Source of the DNA: Panax quinquefolius
Taxonomy: Eukaryota; Streptophyta; Magnoliopsida; Apiales; Araliaceae
Direction of reading: 5' to 3'
DNA length: 64,000 nt
NCBI GenBank assembly: GCA_020205615.1
Contig: CM035151.1
Location: forward strand, 44,726,409-44,790,408
This document shows positions 9,540-19,870 of the stretch, piece after piece. The translations under genes and the position numbers were made by a program. The notes under the pieces were generated by a model. That model did not search any database and was not told where the DNA came from. It saw only the letters and a list, made by a program, of their open reading frames with translations. How positions within the stretch are numbered: the stretch's first letter is position 1; every line of letters begins with the position of its first letter.

Positions 9540-10440
9540 AGCTATTCGTTTATTGAAAAATGGATGTCAAGCTTTCTTAGCTCATGTCACGGATTTAAAC
9601 AAAAATATGTCGATTTGAAGGATATTTCTATTGTTAATAAATTTCTGACGTATTCTCTGAAGAACTTCCCAAGCTTACCCCGAGCATGAAGTTGAATTTT
9701 GTATCGACCTTGAACCCTAGTACAAAACCCATTTCCAAAGCCCCATATCGAATGGCTCTATTTGAACTTCGGGAGTTAAAGACCCAATTCGAGGAATTGT
9801 TAGATATTGGTTTCATTCGTCCTAAAGACGTCTCCTTGGGGTGCTCCTGTTCTATTCGTGAAGAAGAAAGATAGAGAGTATCGACTTTGTATTGATTATC
9901 GGGAGTTGAATCATGTCACCATCAAAAATAGGTACCCATTTCCACGTATTGATGACCTGTGTGATCGATTACAAGGAGCATAATTTTTTCAAAGATCGAT
10001 CTTAGCTTACGGATATCATCAATTGAAGGTTAAAAGCGAGGATATTCCAAAGACGCCTTCGAACTTCGATGCGAGCATTATGAATTCTTAGTCGTGTCTT
10101 TTGGATTGACTAATGCTCATGCTGCCTTCATGGATATGATGAATCGAGTATTCAAGGAATATTTGGATCACTTTGTGGTCGTCTTTATTGATGACATCTT
10201 TATTTATTCCAAAAGCCGTGAAGATCATGAGTAACACTTGAGGCTGATACTCCAAAAGCTTCGTGAATATAAGCTTTATGCCAAGTTAAAGAAATGCGAG
10301 TTCTGGCTTGAGGAAGTAGCATTCTTTGGGCACGTAGTATCAAGTCATGGAATATCCGTTGACCCGACAAAGATTGAAGCTATTCAAAGCTGGGAGCAAC
10401 CCAAATCGATGAATCAAATCGTAGCTTTCTAGGTTTAGCT
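9540..10440 (+). pseudogene. Gypsy-I reverse transcriptase (broken)
   Basis: RNA-dependent DNA polymerase of a Ty3/gypsy element. Visible in order: the linker (LLKNGCQAFLAHVTDLNK), the N-terminal [13 protein letters not shown] and [10 protein letters not shown], then after a frameshift near 9835 the [19 protein letters not shown] motif (about 9853-9910) and [10 protein letters not shown]. The catalytic motif F-I-D-D is at 10184-10195, followed by YSKSREDH. Several frameshifts and a stop near 10090 break it. The C-terminal thumb (LRLILQKLREYKLYAKLKKC, FFGHVVSSHGISVDPTKIEA) is readable at 10238-10432. Confidence 0.88.
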
Positions 10441-10599
10441 GGTTATTATCGGAGATTCGTGGAAGGATTTTCTCGAATCGCTACTCCATTAACTTAGCTG
10501 ACTTGGAAAGATACAAAGTTCGGTTGGAGCGAGGAATGTGAGAAGAGTTTTTAAGAACTTAAAAGGAGACTCATTTCAAAGACATGTTCGACAATACCA
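10441..10599 (+). pseudogene. Gypsy-I RT/RNase H connection
   Basis: Readable as AGYYRRFVEGFSRIATPL and then TWKDTKFGWSEECEKSF, the usual linker between RT and RNase H in Ty3/gypsy elements, with an in-frame TAG and other errors. Confidence 0.7.
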
Positions 10600-10950
10600 T
10601 CCGGTTCGGAGGATTTGTCATCTACAAAGTGATGCTTGAGCAAAGGGTTAGGATGTGTTCTCATGCAACATGGGAAAGTCATAGCCTATGCCTCAAGACA
10701 ACTCAAAGAATATGAGAGGAATTATCCTAATCATGATCTAGAGTTTGCAGCTGTTGTTTTCGCACTTAAAATTTGGAGGCATTACTTGTATGGAGAGAAA
10801 GTGGAGATCTTTACGGATCATAAAAGCCTCAAATATTTTTTTTCACTCAAAAGGAACTCAACATGCGACAACGACGTTGGCTTGAACCTGTTGAAAGATT
10901 ATGATCATACCATCCGGAAAAGCGAACCGTGGTAGCGGACGCATTGAGTA
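10600..10950 (+). pseudogene. Gypsy-I RNase H domain
   Basis: RNase H that would remove the RNA strand after cDNA synthesis. The run at 10636-10935 shows [20 protein letters not shown], the acidic ELEFAAVV-like segment here as [20 protein letters not shown], and [11 protein letters not shown]. The leading catalytic aspartate region (DAS before KGLG) is degraded at about 10630. A frameshift follows near 10870. Confidence 0.85.
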
Positions 10951-10969
10951 GAAGATCATATGCGGTACG

Positions 10970-11514
10970 AGTGCAATATTCACAACACAAAAGCCCATTT
11001 TGTGTGACTTGCAAAGGATGGAGATAGAGTTAAAAACTCCAGGGACCCATGTGATGATGGCGAATATACGAGTAGAATCGACTTTAATTGATAAAGTTAA
11101 AGTTGCTCAAATTACGATCCGGGATGATGCGTATGAGGAAGAAAGTGCAAGAAGGTGCTATCTTAGGAAGCAAGAATCGATGAAGAATGAATACTTGAGT
11201 CAACTCCGGACTTTGTGTTCCTAACGACCACGATTTAAAGTATAAAATCATGATGGAGGCGCATGACACACCGCTTGCAATCCATCTCAGGAGTACCAAA
11301 ATGTATCGTGATCTTCGTCATACATTTTGGTGGAGCAATATGAAGAGAGAGATAGCACTATTTATCTCAAGGTGTCTAATTTGTCAACGAGTTAAAGCGG
11401 AACATCAAGTACCAAAATGTCCATTGCAACCACTTGAAATTTCAGAATGGAAGTGGGAGCACATTACCATGGATTTCGTTACCGGTCTTCCCAAAGTTTC
11501 TCAAGGCATAGATG
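10970..11514 (+). pseudogene. Gypsy-I integrase, N-terminal part, truncated
   Basis: The HHCC zinc-binding region is clear: histidines in AHDTPLAIHLRSTKMYRDL and cysteines in SRCLICQRVKAEHQVPK (about 11255-11415), followed by the start of the catalytic core (WKWEHITMDFVTGLPK; the aspartate of MDF is the first catalytic residue). At 11514 the reading frame runs into CACTACTAGAA, the edge of a different element, so the rest of integrase, any chromodomain and the 3' LTR of gypsy-I are missing. Confidence 0.85.
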
Positions 11515-11854
11515 CACTACTAGAATTCGACATATAGCGACGAGCTATGGCGATGGTCGAAGATTTTAACCGTCAGCTATAGAGTATATATAGCTGACGA
11601 TCGAACTACGCAAATCGGTATAGAGGTCTTTTAAAGAAAACCCCTCTCATCTTCCTCCAAATCATTTCAATATTTCAGTCCAATTTTTTTCCCCAAATTA
11701 TCGTCTTCCTCTCAAGTCATCTCCCTCCTTTCTAACACTTTCTCAGATCTCGTTTATGAGATACCTACTAAATCGTTTATGATCTGAAAGCCCCAGATCT
11801 CGTTTTTAGCTATTATTTACTGTGATTCGAGCTGAAATGGCTAAGCAAAATTGA

Positions 11855-12035
11855 AAGCCCCAGGTCGAGAAAGCAAAATTGATAGCAAAATTGATAAGTT
11901 TAGCTCTGGAATTTGGATTCGACAAAGAAATCTCTAAGAAGGGCTTAGATCGTCTTGTTCATCTCTATAGTAATCCCCAAATCTATTCCCTAAAATCCGC
12001 ATACAAATCTCTATCTTCTTTTTTGCAGATGGTAT
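11855..12035 (+). pseudogene. Possible captured exon, unidentified
   Basis: An open stretch of about 59 codons ending TAG, with a sequence that looks like real protein: KLISLALEFGFDKEISKKGL then DRLVHLYSNPQIYSLKSAYK. It follows a 5'-UTR-like region with CTTCCTC and TTTC runs (11640-11760). A cryptic acceptor-like TTTTTTGCAG sits at its end (about 12020-12028). I do not recognise the protein. Confidence 0.35.
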
Positions 12036-12162
12036 AGGAATAACTTAATTTTACTTTTATTAAGTTCATTTTCTGAATAATTCCGCAGTTATGTTAACTT
12101 GCCCACTATTTCTTTTGATGTTTTACTTGTTGGGTAAAGATTTCATATGACGTACATCTTAA

Positions 12163-12416
12163 TTTTCTTTTGTTCAGTGACGTACATCTTAATTTGTTTT
12201 TCTTTTACTTCACATTGGTGGATTCTGCTAAAAGAATTTTAATTCATTTACATTGTTGGCAAGCTGAGAAGAGAAGCCAACAGTCTTGTTTTTCTTTTGT
12301 TCAGTGACGTACATCTTAATTTGTTTGCCTTTTACTCCACATTGGTGGATTCTGCTAAAAGAATTTTAATTCATTTACATTGTTGGCAAGCTGAGAAGAG
12401 AAGCCAACAGTCTTTT
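12163..12416 (+). repeat. 127-bp direct tandem duplication
   Basis: Two copies (about 12163-12289 and 12290-12416), each with GTTCAGTGACGTACATCTT, CACATTGGTGGATTCTGC and AAGCTGAGAAGAGAAGCC. They differ at only a few positions, so the duplication is recent relative to the surrounding decay. It lies upstream of the SF3B2-like exons, probably in captured intron sequence. Confidence 0.9.
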
Positions 12417-12532
12417 AGTTAAAGAGTCTAAAATGAGCTAGGACTGATCACATATTTTAGTATGTAGTCGAGACTCGAGACCCAAGCATCAAGCATGTGG
12501 CTAACAACCTAACACTATTTTATCATTTCAGG

Positions 12533-12779
12533 TTGATTTGCTTAGAGGTCAGAAATCAGATAGAGTTGATGTGTCACTGAATCCAGAAGAGTTGGAGGTC
12601 ATGGAGAACATTTTGCCTGCCAAGTAAGTGATCAAAGTTTACACAGATAAATTCAATTTTCGATGTCCTCGTAGGTTTTTTTTTTTATTTACTCGGTTGT
12701 TTATACAGGTATGATGAAGCCCGGGAGGAAGAGAAGCTCCGTAGTCAGCGGGAGGATTTCAGTGACATGGTTGCTGAGG
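12533..12779 (+). pseudogene. Captured fragment of a splicing factor 3B subunit 2 (SF3B2)-like gene, two exons
   Basis: SF3B2 (SAP145) is a component of the U2 snRNP SF3b complex in the spliceosome. Exon 1 (12533-12623) follows an acceptor TTTCAG and encodes VDLLRGQKSDRVDVSLNPEE then LEVMENILPA; it stops at AA|GTAAGT. Intron about 12624-12708 ends TTATACAG. Exon 2 (12709-12779) keeps the frame and encodes KYDEAREEEKLRSQREDFSD then MVAE, ending at GAG|GTGCGC. The pattern VSLxPEELE...AKYxE...EDFSDMVAE is that of the SF3B2 C-terminal region in eukaryotes. Splice sites and frame are intact but only about 54 residues are present, with no start or end, so it is a fragment and not a gene. It lies inside the CACTA-like segment. 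Confidence 0.72.
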
Positions 12780-13167
12780 TGCGCATGTTAGAAAATATTT
12801 TGTGGCATCATTCAATTTATTTCTTGGATGTTTTTAATGATATGAAATTTCTGTTAGCTACAGTGTCAATCCTGGGTCAGTCCCCTTTATGCTATATATA
12901 GTTCCATTTTTATATGAGGATGATTTTATTTTTTAACAAACATGAGATTTAAAAAATGATGGATGCCATTCTAAAGCAAAATGATTACAAAAACAGAAGT
13001 ACTAACAAATTCTAGTAATTCTAGTATATTTTGTAGGCCATTTGGCCATATGAGTGGGGTGAGAATTTTATGGAGGAATTTGATTTATGGAGGAATTTTA
13101 ATGTCTGTTACGCGAATGCCTGATAAATGCTGCTATTTCTTTTCCTTTTAATTATTTGGTAATTGCA
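12780..13167. other. Intron-like or non-coding part of the captured segment
   Basis: AT-rich, no reading frame of note, no similarity to the surrounding LTRs. It contains ATTCTAGTAATTCTAGTATA at about 13010-13029, reminiscent of but not matching a CACTA 3' end. Confidence 0.4.
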
Positions 13168-13222
13168 GATGCACAATAGTGATTGCTACAGAAGATGGGG
13201 TGCACATTGTTGATAATAGGTA
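13168..13222 (+). pseudogene. Possible further captured exon
   Basis: Between an acceptor-like TAATTGCAG and a donor-like AG|GTATAA lies an open stretch reading CTIVIATEDGVHIVDNR. It could be an exon of the same or another gene; the product is not recognised and the stretch is short. Confidence 0.22.
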
Positions 13223-13296
13223 TAAAAACTTGTCATTTATTACACTTGTACTCACATAAGAACATTTGAGTACGCAAGTTGAAAACACTTGTCGTA

Positions 13297-13434
13297 AACA
13301 TGTTGAAAACGGCTAAAGGTCACTTTCCATCCAAAAAGAACCATGTCTTACTGGTGGATGATTCTTCCGAGAAAAGGAAGAGGCCCATGGTATCTTATGA
13401 AAAGAAGAAATCCAAGAAGGATTAAAAGAAACCT
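13297..13434 (+). pseudogene. gag: Second copy of the copia gag segment next to an LTR
   Basis: Homologous to 4787-4944: ATGTTGAAAAC, the SKKNHVLLVDDSSEKRKRPM stretch, then the lysine-rich tail and AAACCT directly before TGTAAGACCTC. One internal deletion of about 24 bp between two AAGG repeats removes part of the lysine-rich tail. It has the same junction with a gypsy LTR at the same gag codon as 4944/4945, so it is a duplicate of that junction rather than an independent insertion. Its left edge abuts the CACTA-like fragment. Confidence 0.85.
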
Positions 13435-14568
13435 TGTAAGACCTCAACTTTTTGAATAAAGATTAAATTTTCTCGAAATATATTTTTGAATATTATGGTG
13501 TGGATTTGATATAATGTTATAGTTGTGGGTAATATTTATAAATTTTGCAAAGTCACGCAAGTGTTATATAATATTCGATTTGGTTTGGGAATATTCGTTT
13601 TAACAGGGAATATTCGTATAAAAGACACAATCATTGGTGGACCCCACAAATCTAATTATTGTTGGATTGAAAAACGATAAAAATACTTTATGAAAATAAC
13701 AATGTAAGTTTTACCGTTAATCTGTTGAACTACCCGTAGTAAAAGTACGATGTCTGGCGTGGTTGCATAGTAGCAAGACACTAATGATTATTGATGCTTA
13801 CGTGAGAAGTCACTCAAGATACTCAATTATTTCTACACTAATTCTTTGATCATATTTATCATATTATGGATTCAATTATTATCGATTATCCGTCTGATAA
13901 AATGTTTTTATTAAATCAATAATTGAGACGACAAAGTTATTCATATTATTAAATTATAATATTTATAATGTCTAGAAGTTCATCATTAATAGGAGGTTTG
14001 GTCACCCTAATTAAGCGCCAATAAGGAGAAAATCCTTATTAAAAAGCCACCTCTTTCCTGGGAACGACCTGGTTGATAAATATTGTGAGTTATAATATTA
14101 ATGATGAATGTTATTAAAATTGAAGTTGTGTTCGGAGTTGAGTTTGGAGACGCGGACGTGATATTTGAGTCCGGAGCGATGAAATTAGTAAAAATAGTCT
14201 ATAAACACAAAATTTTCCAGAATTCACTATTTGGTCAAAAAGTCAACAGTTGACTTTTTCAGGAAAAGTCAAACTTTGAAATTTCAAAATTTATATTTTT
14301 GATAAAAATCGTTTCATTCTGTTGGAATTATTTGTGTTAGTGAAAATCGATAATTATTTCGATAATAATTAATGCCTGGGGGTTATATTGATCAATCGGG
14401 TATTTAATCGGATAAATGAGCAATTAATTGCTATTATTTCACATGATTATAACTATTGATTCACATAATTTACTATTGAATCACATTATTTACTATTAGG
14501 GGAGGTGGTGCAAGTTTGATAATACTTCTATGACTAAATTATAAATGAAAGAAAAGTTGGAGGTATTG
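13435..14568 (+). repeat. Gypsy LTR, left part (split by gypsy-II)
   Basis: Starts TGTAAGACCTC after AACCT (13430-13434); homologous to 4945-6075. At 14568 the LTR is interrupted after GGAGGTATTG by the minus-strand element gypsy-II and resumes at 32103, where the text again matches 6077 onward. TATTG (14564-14568) is the target duplication; the right copy reads TATCA (32098-32102), slightly altered. Confidence 0.88.
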
Positions 14569-15117
14569 TGTGACGCCCCCAAAATAGGTATACACAACAC
14601 CCATTCTGAGTCGCCAAATACATGGTACAAGAAGCAAACTACAACTTCAATAATACAAATGTCGTGTGAAATACGACAATATATACTGTGAGTTTAAATA
14701 TAATATTATCTTCTAGACAATATCCACACGCAAATAAATCCCCATCATAATTATTGATACATTATTTTACAAAAATGGTGAGGACTACTAAACAACTCTC
14801 TCTAGAACCTTCATTCCATACCCCGACTAGTACTCGCTACATTCTCGCCTCCTGAGAAGAAAATGGAACAACAAGGAAAAGGGTGAGCTCAACTAGCCCA
14901 ATAAAGAATACTATGACTAAGATAATATACAACAAATTATCGTTAGTCTCCAACAGGGAAAAATCTGATAGAATACAATAGACAACAAGTTTCGGATCAA
15001 TATTCGCAATGAAATAATAATTCATAGAAGAGTTACGTGAGAGAATGAAATCTACTATAATCTATGAATTTAACAGGTCCATCATCAATATTTTATCCTT
15101 GTAACATCAATCAATAT

Positions 15118-15345
15118 TCATCTCAAATCAAATATTCATCTTTTTGCACTCTACATCAGCCAAAGATATTCATCAATCGGTCATGTTCATCTCAACACAT
15201 GTTCATCTTTGCACTAAAGGCCAAAGATATTCATCACTCACCATGTTCATTTAAACACCGCTCTGTTCATCTTTGCACTCTGAGCCAAAGATATTCTTCA
15301 AATCATTCATCTTTGCACTACTGCATCAAAGATATTCAATAATAT
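15118..15345 (-). repeat. Tandem array with TTGGC...GTAGTGCAAAGATGAA units
   Basis: About four units of roughly 60 bp. On the plus strand each reads TTCATCTTTGCACT, a short variable part, GCCAAAGATATTC. The same array type is found at 30010-30235, 43915-44010, 48715-48860, 51670-52240 and 60185-60330. Confidence 0.8.
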
Positions 15346-15965
15346 CATCATTTAAGACTAAGGATGATGAAAATATTTTAAAGAACGAATCCAAAGAAAC
15401 AAAATGACAAGGATTAAGGATTAAGGATTCAGTACTTTGTTTTATCCATGTCCAACAATACCTCAAAAATAATCATAGTGGTGTAAAATTCAAGAATGAT
15501 CAAAACATGGATACAATCAAAGCTAGTATCCGAATAGATATTTTGGACGAAAAAGAAGAAATTTTATTTTTCATTGAATAAAGTACAGATATCGTGAATA
15601 AATAACTCCGACACCAAAAGATAGAAATTCCACAAAAAATATCTTCACGCTTCATGAATAGTACTCGTGAATAGTAACTCATGAATAGTAACCCCGACAT
15701 GAAAAAGTTCCAAATTTGATAAAAAGTTCCAACCAATATTTCAGCATAATGATATTGAAGAAATAATATCATTTGAGAAGAAAATAACATCCCTTACCTC
15801 AAAGAATCGATTACTTGGAAGAAAAGGTCAAGTGATCTTTGAATGAAACTTGTTCTCAAGCAAAGAACTCTCAAAGTATCTAAATACTCACAAAATACGC
15901 CAATAATATAGAGAGAGAGAGAAAAACTTTGTTTCACGTGTGATTTTCAATTCTAACTTAGCCCT

Positions 15966-15974
15966 CTATTTATA
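15966..15974 (-). promoter_or_regulatory. LTR TATA box (gypsy-II 3' LTR)
   Basis: TATAAATAG on the minus strand in the conserved context CATTTTCC-TATAAATAG-AGG. Confidence 0.7.
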
Positions 15975-17159
15975 GGAAAATGTTAGCACGCCAAGCAGGA
16001 CTTAACTCCTGCAACCCGATGGCTTTACTCGCTACTATTCCCACCCACCACATTTGAAAACTCAATTGAGCACATTTCTCACCAACCAAAAGTGGGGCCC
16101 ACCAATTCTAGAATTTTCCACCAAAATCATTTATAACCTAATTTACGAACCAATCACCTCTTAAAATTCATAATAAATTATACGCCATCTTTAACAGTTT
16201 CAAAATTTGTGGACATATACTCAACTTATATGTATAACATAAAAAAAATTAAATTTTAAATATTATAACTCAATAATTTCTGTTAATTTTTAATATTATG
16301 TATAACTATGGTGTGAATAAGAACACCCCATTTGATTTTTTAATACCTCCAATCCGACAAAATTAAAACATAATTAATTCCTTCATTATAACCACATAAA
16401 TAAATCCATCATTTATATTCATATAAATAAATATTTCCTTATCATATGAATCAATAATTAATTATTCATTAATATTATAGAATCACATTTATGACAAATA
16501 TTCGGTTTAGGGGCTTTCCAATAAGGATCTCTCCTTCTTGGCGCCTTGAATTAGGTGACAAACTCTCCTTGAATCAACTTTCTAGACATTGCCAATAATG
16601 TTATCTAATAATATTATTCAAATAATATGAATTATTGATCCGATAATGGGAAATCGTAAAGACAATTATTGAAAAGCGAGACCCATTTTATCAATAAAGA
16701 TTTAAATTTTGTTTAATAATTTTTAATATTATGGTGTGAATTTGAGATAATATTATAGTTGTTGAATTTATAAATTTTGCGAAAGTATGCAAGTGGTTAT
16801 ATTATATTCGATGTGGTGGGGAATATTCTTGTTTAGCAGGAATATTGATAACTGCCAATCATCAGTGGATCGGTATTGATTATTGATTGAGAAAACGACA
16901 AAAATATTTTATTGAAATAACGGCGGAAGTTTTACGGTTTGATTGAACTACTTATTAGTAAAAAATACGATTAATAAGCATGAATTTGATTATTGATGCT
17001 TATAAAGTCACGTTTTGATTCCATTATTAATTATTAATAATATGAATTATTATAATGAAATGACGTTTTGTTTTATTCTTTATAATAAAATAGAATATCT
17101 TTTATATAAAATAGAATACTTTATTAAAGTTATTCATAAATAGAATATATTATATTTTA

Positions 17160-17235
17160 TTATGCATAGTGTTGCATAGTGTTTTTTGCGTAGTGTTTTT
17201 TGCATAGTATTGCATAGTGTTTGCATAGTAAAATG
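17160..17235 (+). repeat. TGCATAGTGTTT minisatellite upstream of TATA
   Basis: Five or six copies of TGCATAGTGTTTT, about 9-16 bp each, about 130 bp before the TATA box. The same array recurs at 23090-23160 and 63125-63200; an enlarged form of about 124 bp occurs at 37555-38010. Confidence 0.85.
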
Positions 17236-17357
17236 TTTTTATATAAATAGAATATATTATATTTTATTTAAAAGATTTTTCTTTAAATATGGACCGGTCG
17301 ATTAAAATAAATCAATCTGGATAGTTCATGGATTAATTCTTATGCATTTCATTTTCC

Positions 17358-17366
17358 TATAAATAG
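17358..17366 (+). promoter_or_regulatory. LTR TATA box (gypsy-III 5' LTR)
   Basis: TATAAATAG preceded by ATTTTCC and followed by AAGCTCATTCC. Confidence 0.75.
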
Positions 17367-17539
17367 AAGCTCATTCCTTCATTATTTTCTTACGAATTCA
17401 TTGAAACTCTGAGAGAGAAATTATAGAGAAAGCTATAGAGAAAATTATAGAAAGAAGAAGAGTATTACCAACTTACTTCACTACTTCTATATTAGGTTCT
17501 TTTTTACGGTGAGGGGTGTTATTCTTTCTTCTTGAAGAG

Positions 17540-18025
17540 AACTTACATTATTCCATTCATTATCATTACATTGGAATAACTTTTGTAAAAGTGGCATACC
17601 CTATACATAACTTTTATCTGCTGGCGTACCCTATACTTGGTGAAATCCTTATGTTATTCCATTCTTATTATTACATTGGAATAACTTTTGTATCTGTGAT
17701 TTACCTATACTTGGTGACATTCTTCTATTATTACATTGGAACATCACATGCATGTGTTTTACAGGACACAGTTCCGATTTTATTATTCTGTTGGAACATC
17801 ACATGCATGTGTTTTACACCTGGTTAAAATCTTTATCGATACATTTGGAATATCTATCTCATGTGTTTTACACGGATCAGTTCCATCTTTATTATTACAT
17901 TGGAACATCACATGCCGGTGAATTTCACGACTTTGGTTCCGTTATTATTATTATGTTGGAATAACTTTGTCTGTCATCAATCGCATGCGTGGTGATTTCT
18001 TTTGTTATTCCATTCTTTATTATAC
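17540..18025 (+). repeat. Tandem array downstream of TATA
   Basis: Seven or eight units of 60-70 bp built on TTATTACATTGGAAYATC and CATGCATGTGTTTTAC. Long open frames through it, of 60 to about 100 codons, are a by-product of the periodicity. Confidence 0.85.
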
Positions 18026-19022
18026 CCGGTTGGTTAAAACTTTGACTTCTATACTCCATGAAATTAGTAGAATATCCTTGATATTTGCGTTTCATCCAAT
18101 ATCTTTTCATGGAAATATTCTTGATCATTCTTGAATTTTACTCTCTGAAAACGATGTCGTGTTGACAATTTGGGCGTTAATAATTCATGGATTAAATAAT
18201 TCTTGAACTTGTTTTATTGAATTATTATGTCATTGTCATCATCCTCATGTTATATTATGTTATCTTTGGCTTACGTGCATAGATGAACTTAGTATGATTA
18301 TGACCGGGATCATTCGTATAATCATGACTTGATATAAATGATGTGACTAAAGTCCTCGATGGCACAATGCGGTGATGGATAGTTTTGGTATGATTATGAC
18401 CGGGGGTGATTCGGTATAGTCATGACCATTGATAATTTGATGAAAATCCTTGGCCAGTAGGTACGGGGATGATTAGATGTGGTAGTTTATTTATTAAAAT
18501 TTGAGTCTCGGCGATAAAAATTGATGAAAACCTTTTAAAACCTAAAAGATAGTAGACTTTATTCTCTACTTGATTTTTTTAATGGATTGCATATTCATTG
18601 CAGATTAAAGCTGGTTGTCTATTGTATTTTATCGGTTTAACAACTTTGTTGAAGGCTAATGATAATTTATTACGCATTATCTTAGTCATAATATTTCTTC
18701 TTTGGGCTAGTTGAGCTCACCCTTTCTTTCACCGCTTCTCTTGGAAATGAGAACATAGTTGGACTTAGTCGGGGAACGAAGTAATGGTCGGAGGATAGCA
18801 TTAGTAGTCCTCACTATTACAGTGAAATAGTGTGATAATAGTTGTAATGAGGACTCCTTTTGAGTTTGTATAATATCTAGTAGATAATATTTGTATTCAA
18901 ACTCACGGTTTATGTCGTATTATACACGATGAGTTATATTAGTAAGTTGTATTTGAATTTATGTACCATGTAAGTGGCGACCCAAGATGGGTGGCGTATA
19001 CCTAATTTTGAGGCGTCACGGT

Positions 19023-19036
19023 TGGTATCGAGCTTA
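19023..19036 (+). other. Gypsy-III primer-binding site
   Basis: TGGTATCGAGCTTA right after the 5' LTR; a tRNA-Met type site. Confidence 0.85.
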
Positions 19037-19202
19037 GGATATGATCCACAGCTAAGATCTGAGATAAGAACTAGGAGGGAGAGCGGAAATTCCTTCGCTA
19101 GTATGACCTACCTAAGTTTATTTGGTATTTGATTGGTCGATTCGAATATAGGGATAATTTGTTAAATGTCAATTAACCTTTGTTTTGTGGCGGTGTTTAA
19201 GA

Positions 19203-19480
19203 ATGGCATCCGAAAATCTTTGAGATAAGCAATGAAGCACATGAGAGTGTTGATTCAGGCTCAAACAAAAGGTAACGACCAACAACACGATAATAATCAT
19301 CTTTGGTGGCAGCGGCTATCGAACAATGATAACCATCGTGGGGGAAATTATCATGCTAAGAATGGTAACCACTTGATTGGTAATCATGGCAAAGATAATA
19401 GAAGTGGAAATTTCAAAGAAGAAGGTCATTTAGCTCGATTTTGTCGTATAGTGAAGTCGAGTCCAAATTTGGGATAGTGG
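19203..19480 (+). pseudogene. gag: Gypsy-III gag remnant
   Basis: Starts ATGGCATCCGAAAAT like gypsy-I gag but stops within a few codons. Most of the Retrotrans_gag core is missing: the sequence moves quickly to the asparagine/histidine-rich tail (NHRGGNYHAKNGNHLIGNHG) and the end of the second zinc knuckle (EGHLARFCR, about 19420-19446). The deletion removes about 800 bp compared with gypsy-I. It cannot make a capsid protein. Confidence 0.8.
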
Positions 19481-19589
19481 CACCAAAAGGCGGATCTGGA
19501 CAAAACAAAATCGGTGGTTTCAGGAAGAAGCGTTTTTCGTGACTTCTCAAAAGTGGGTAACCCGAACGAAGTTAGCGCGGTTAGTTAAT

Positions 19590-19870
19590 TATAAATTCTT
19601 GCGAAGTCTATACCTTATTAGATACCGGTTCTACCCATTCTTTTATCTCTCTTGCTTTGCGTTCAACGTTTAAATTTGACTCGGAGAAATTAGACTTTGA
19701 TTTATCTATTGAAACTTCGTTGGGAGAAACCTTCGTTACCTCCACTCGTTTATTAATCTTGTTGTTTCAAATAAACACTTTCACGTTACTGTCTATCTTA
19801 TCTCTTTGAAAATACTTGCCTTTGAGGTAATTTTTGAAAAGCGATTGATTAACTACTCATTATTCTTTTT
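19590..19870 (+). pseudogene. pro: Gypsy-III protease remnant
   Basis: The segment NSCEVYTLLDTGSTHSFIS, with an intact D-T-G triplet, is at about 19597-19653, followed by recognisable EKLDFDLSIETSLGETFVT with frameshifts. Homologous to 9150-9448 of gypsy-I. Broken downstream; the ILGIDWL region is degraded near 19835. Confidence 0.8.

Larger units (their letters stand above)
11515..13296 (+). mobile_element. Fragment of a CACTA-like DNA transposon carrying host gene pieces
   Basis: Begins CACTACTAGAATTCG, matching the CACTA(C/T) terminus of En/Spm elements. The next 110 bp have the subterminal texture of plant CACTA elements: TAGCGACGAGCTATGGCGA, then inverted copies GTCAGCTATA and TATAGCTGAC (11574-11600). 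The interior is not retrotransposon-like: a UTR-like pyrimidine-rich stretch, an open segment at 11855-12035, a 127-bp duplication and SF3B2-like exons. No matching 3' terminus (TAGTAGTG) is seen; the right edge passes directly into copia gag at about 13297. CACTA identity rests on one end only. Confidence 0.55.
14569..16674 (-). repeat. Gypsy-II 3' LTR, outer part
   Basis: Minus-strand LTR whose 3' end (TGTGACGCCCCC on the plus strand) is at 14569. Contains the conserved block with TGAGCTCA (14882), a tandem array at 15118-15345, GAATAGTA repeats (15650-15700), TATA at 15966 and the AAGGATCTCTCC block near 16530. It is broken at about 16674 by gypsy-III and continues at 24957-25455. The other LTR of the same element is 29471-32097. 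Confidence 0.88.
16675..19018 (+). repeat. Gypsy-III 5' LTR
   Basis: Begins at about AGCGAGACCC (the 3' LTR has TGTGAGACCC) with TTTTATCAATAAAG, and ends GGCGTCA before TTGGTATCGAGC. It closely matches 22548-24956, the other LTR of this element, and the LTR at 62592. TATA at 17358, a TGCATAGTGTTT minisatellite upstream, a hairpin-unit array downstream (17540-18025). Confidence 0.87.

Noticed and set aside
13010..13030. CACTA 3' terminus
   Set aside because: TTCTAGTAATTCTAGTATA only partly resembles the inverse of CACTACTAGAA, lacks the final TAGTG, and the non-retrotransposon sequence continues beyond it to 13296.
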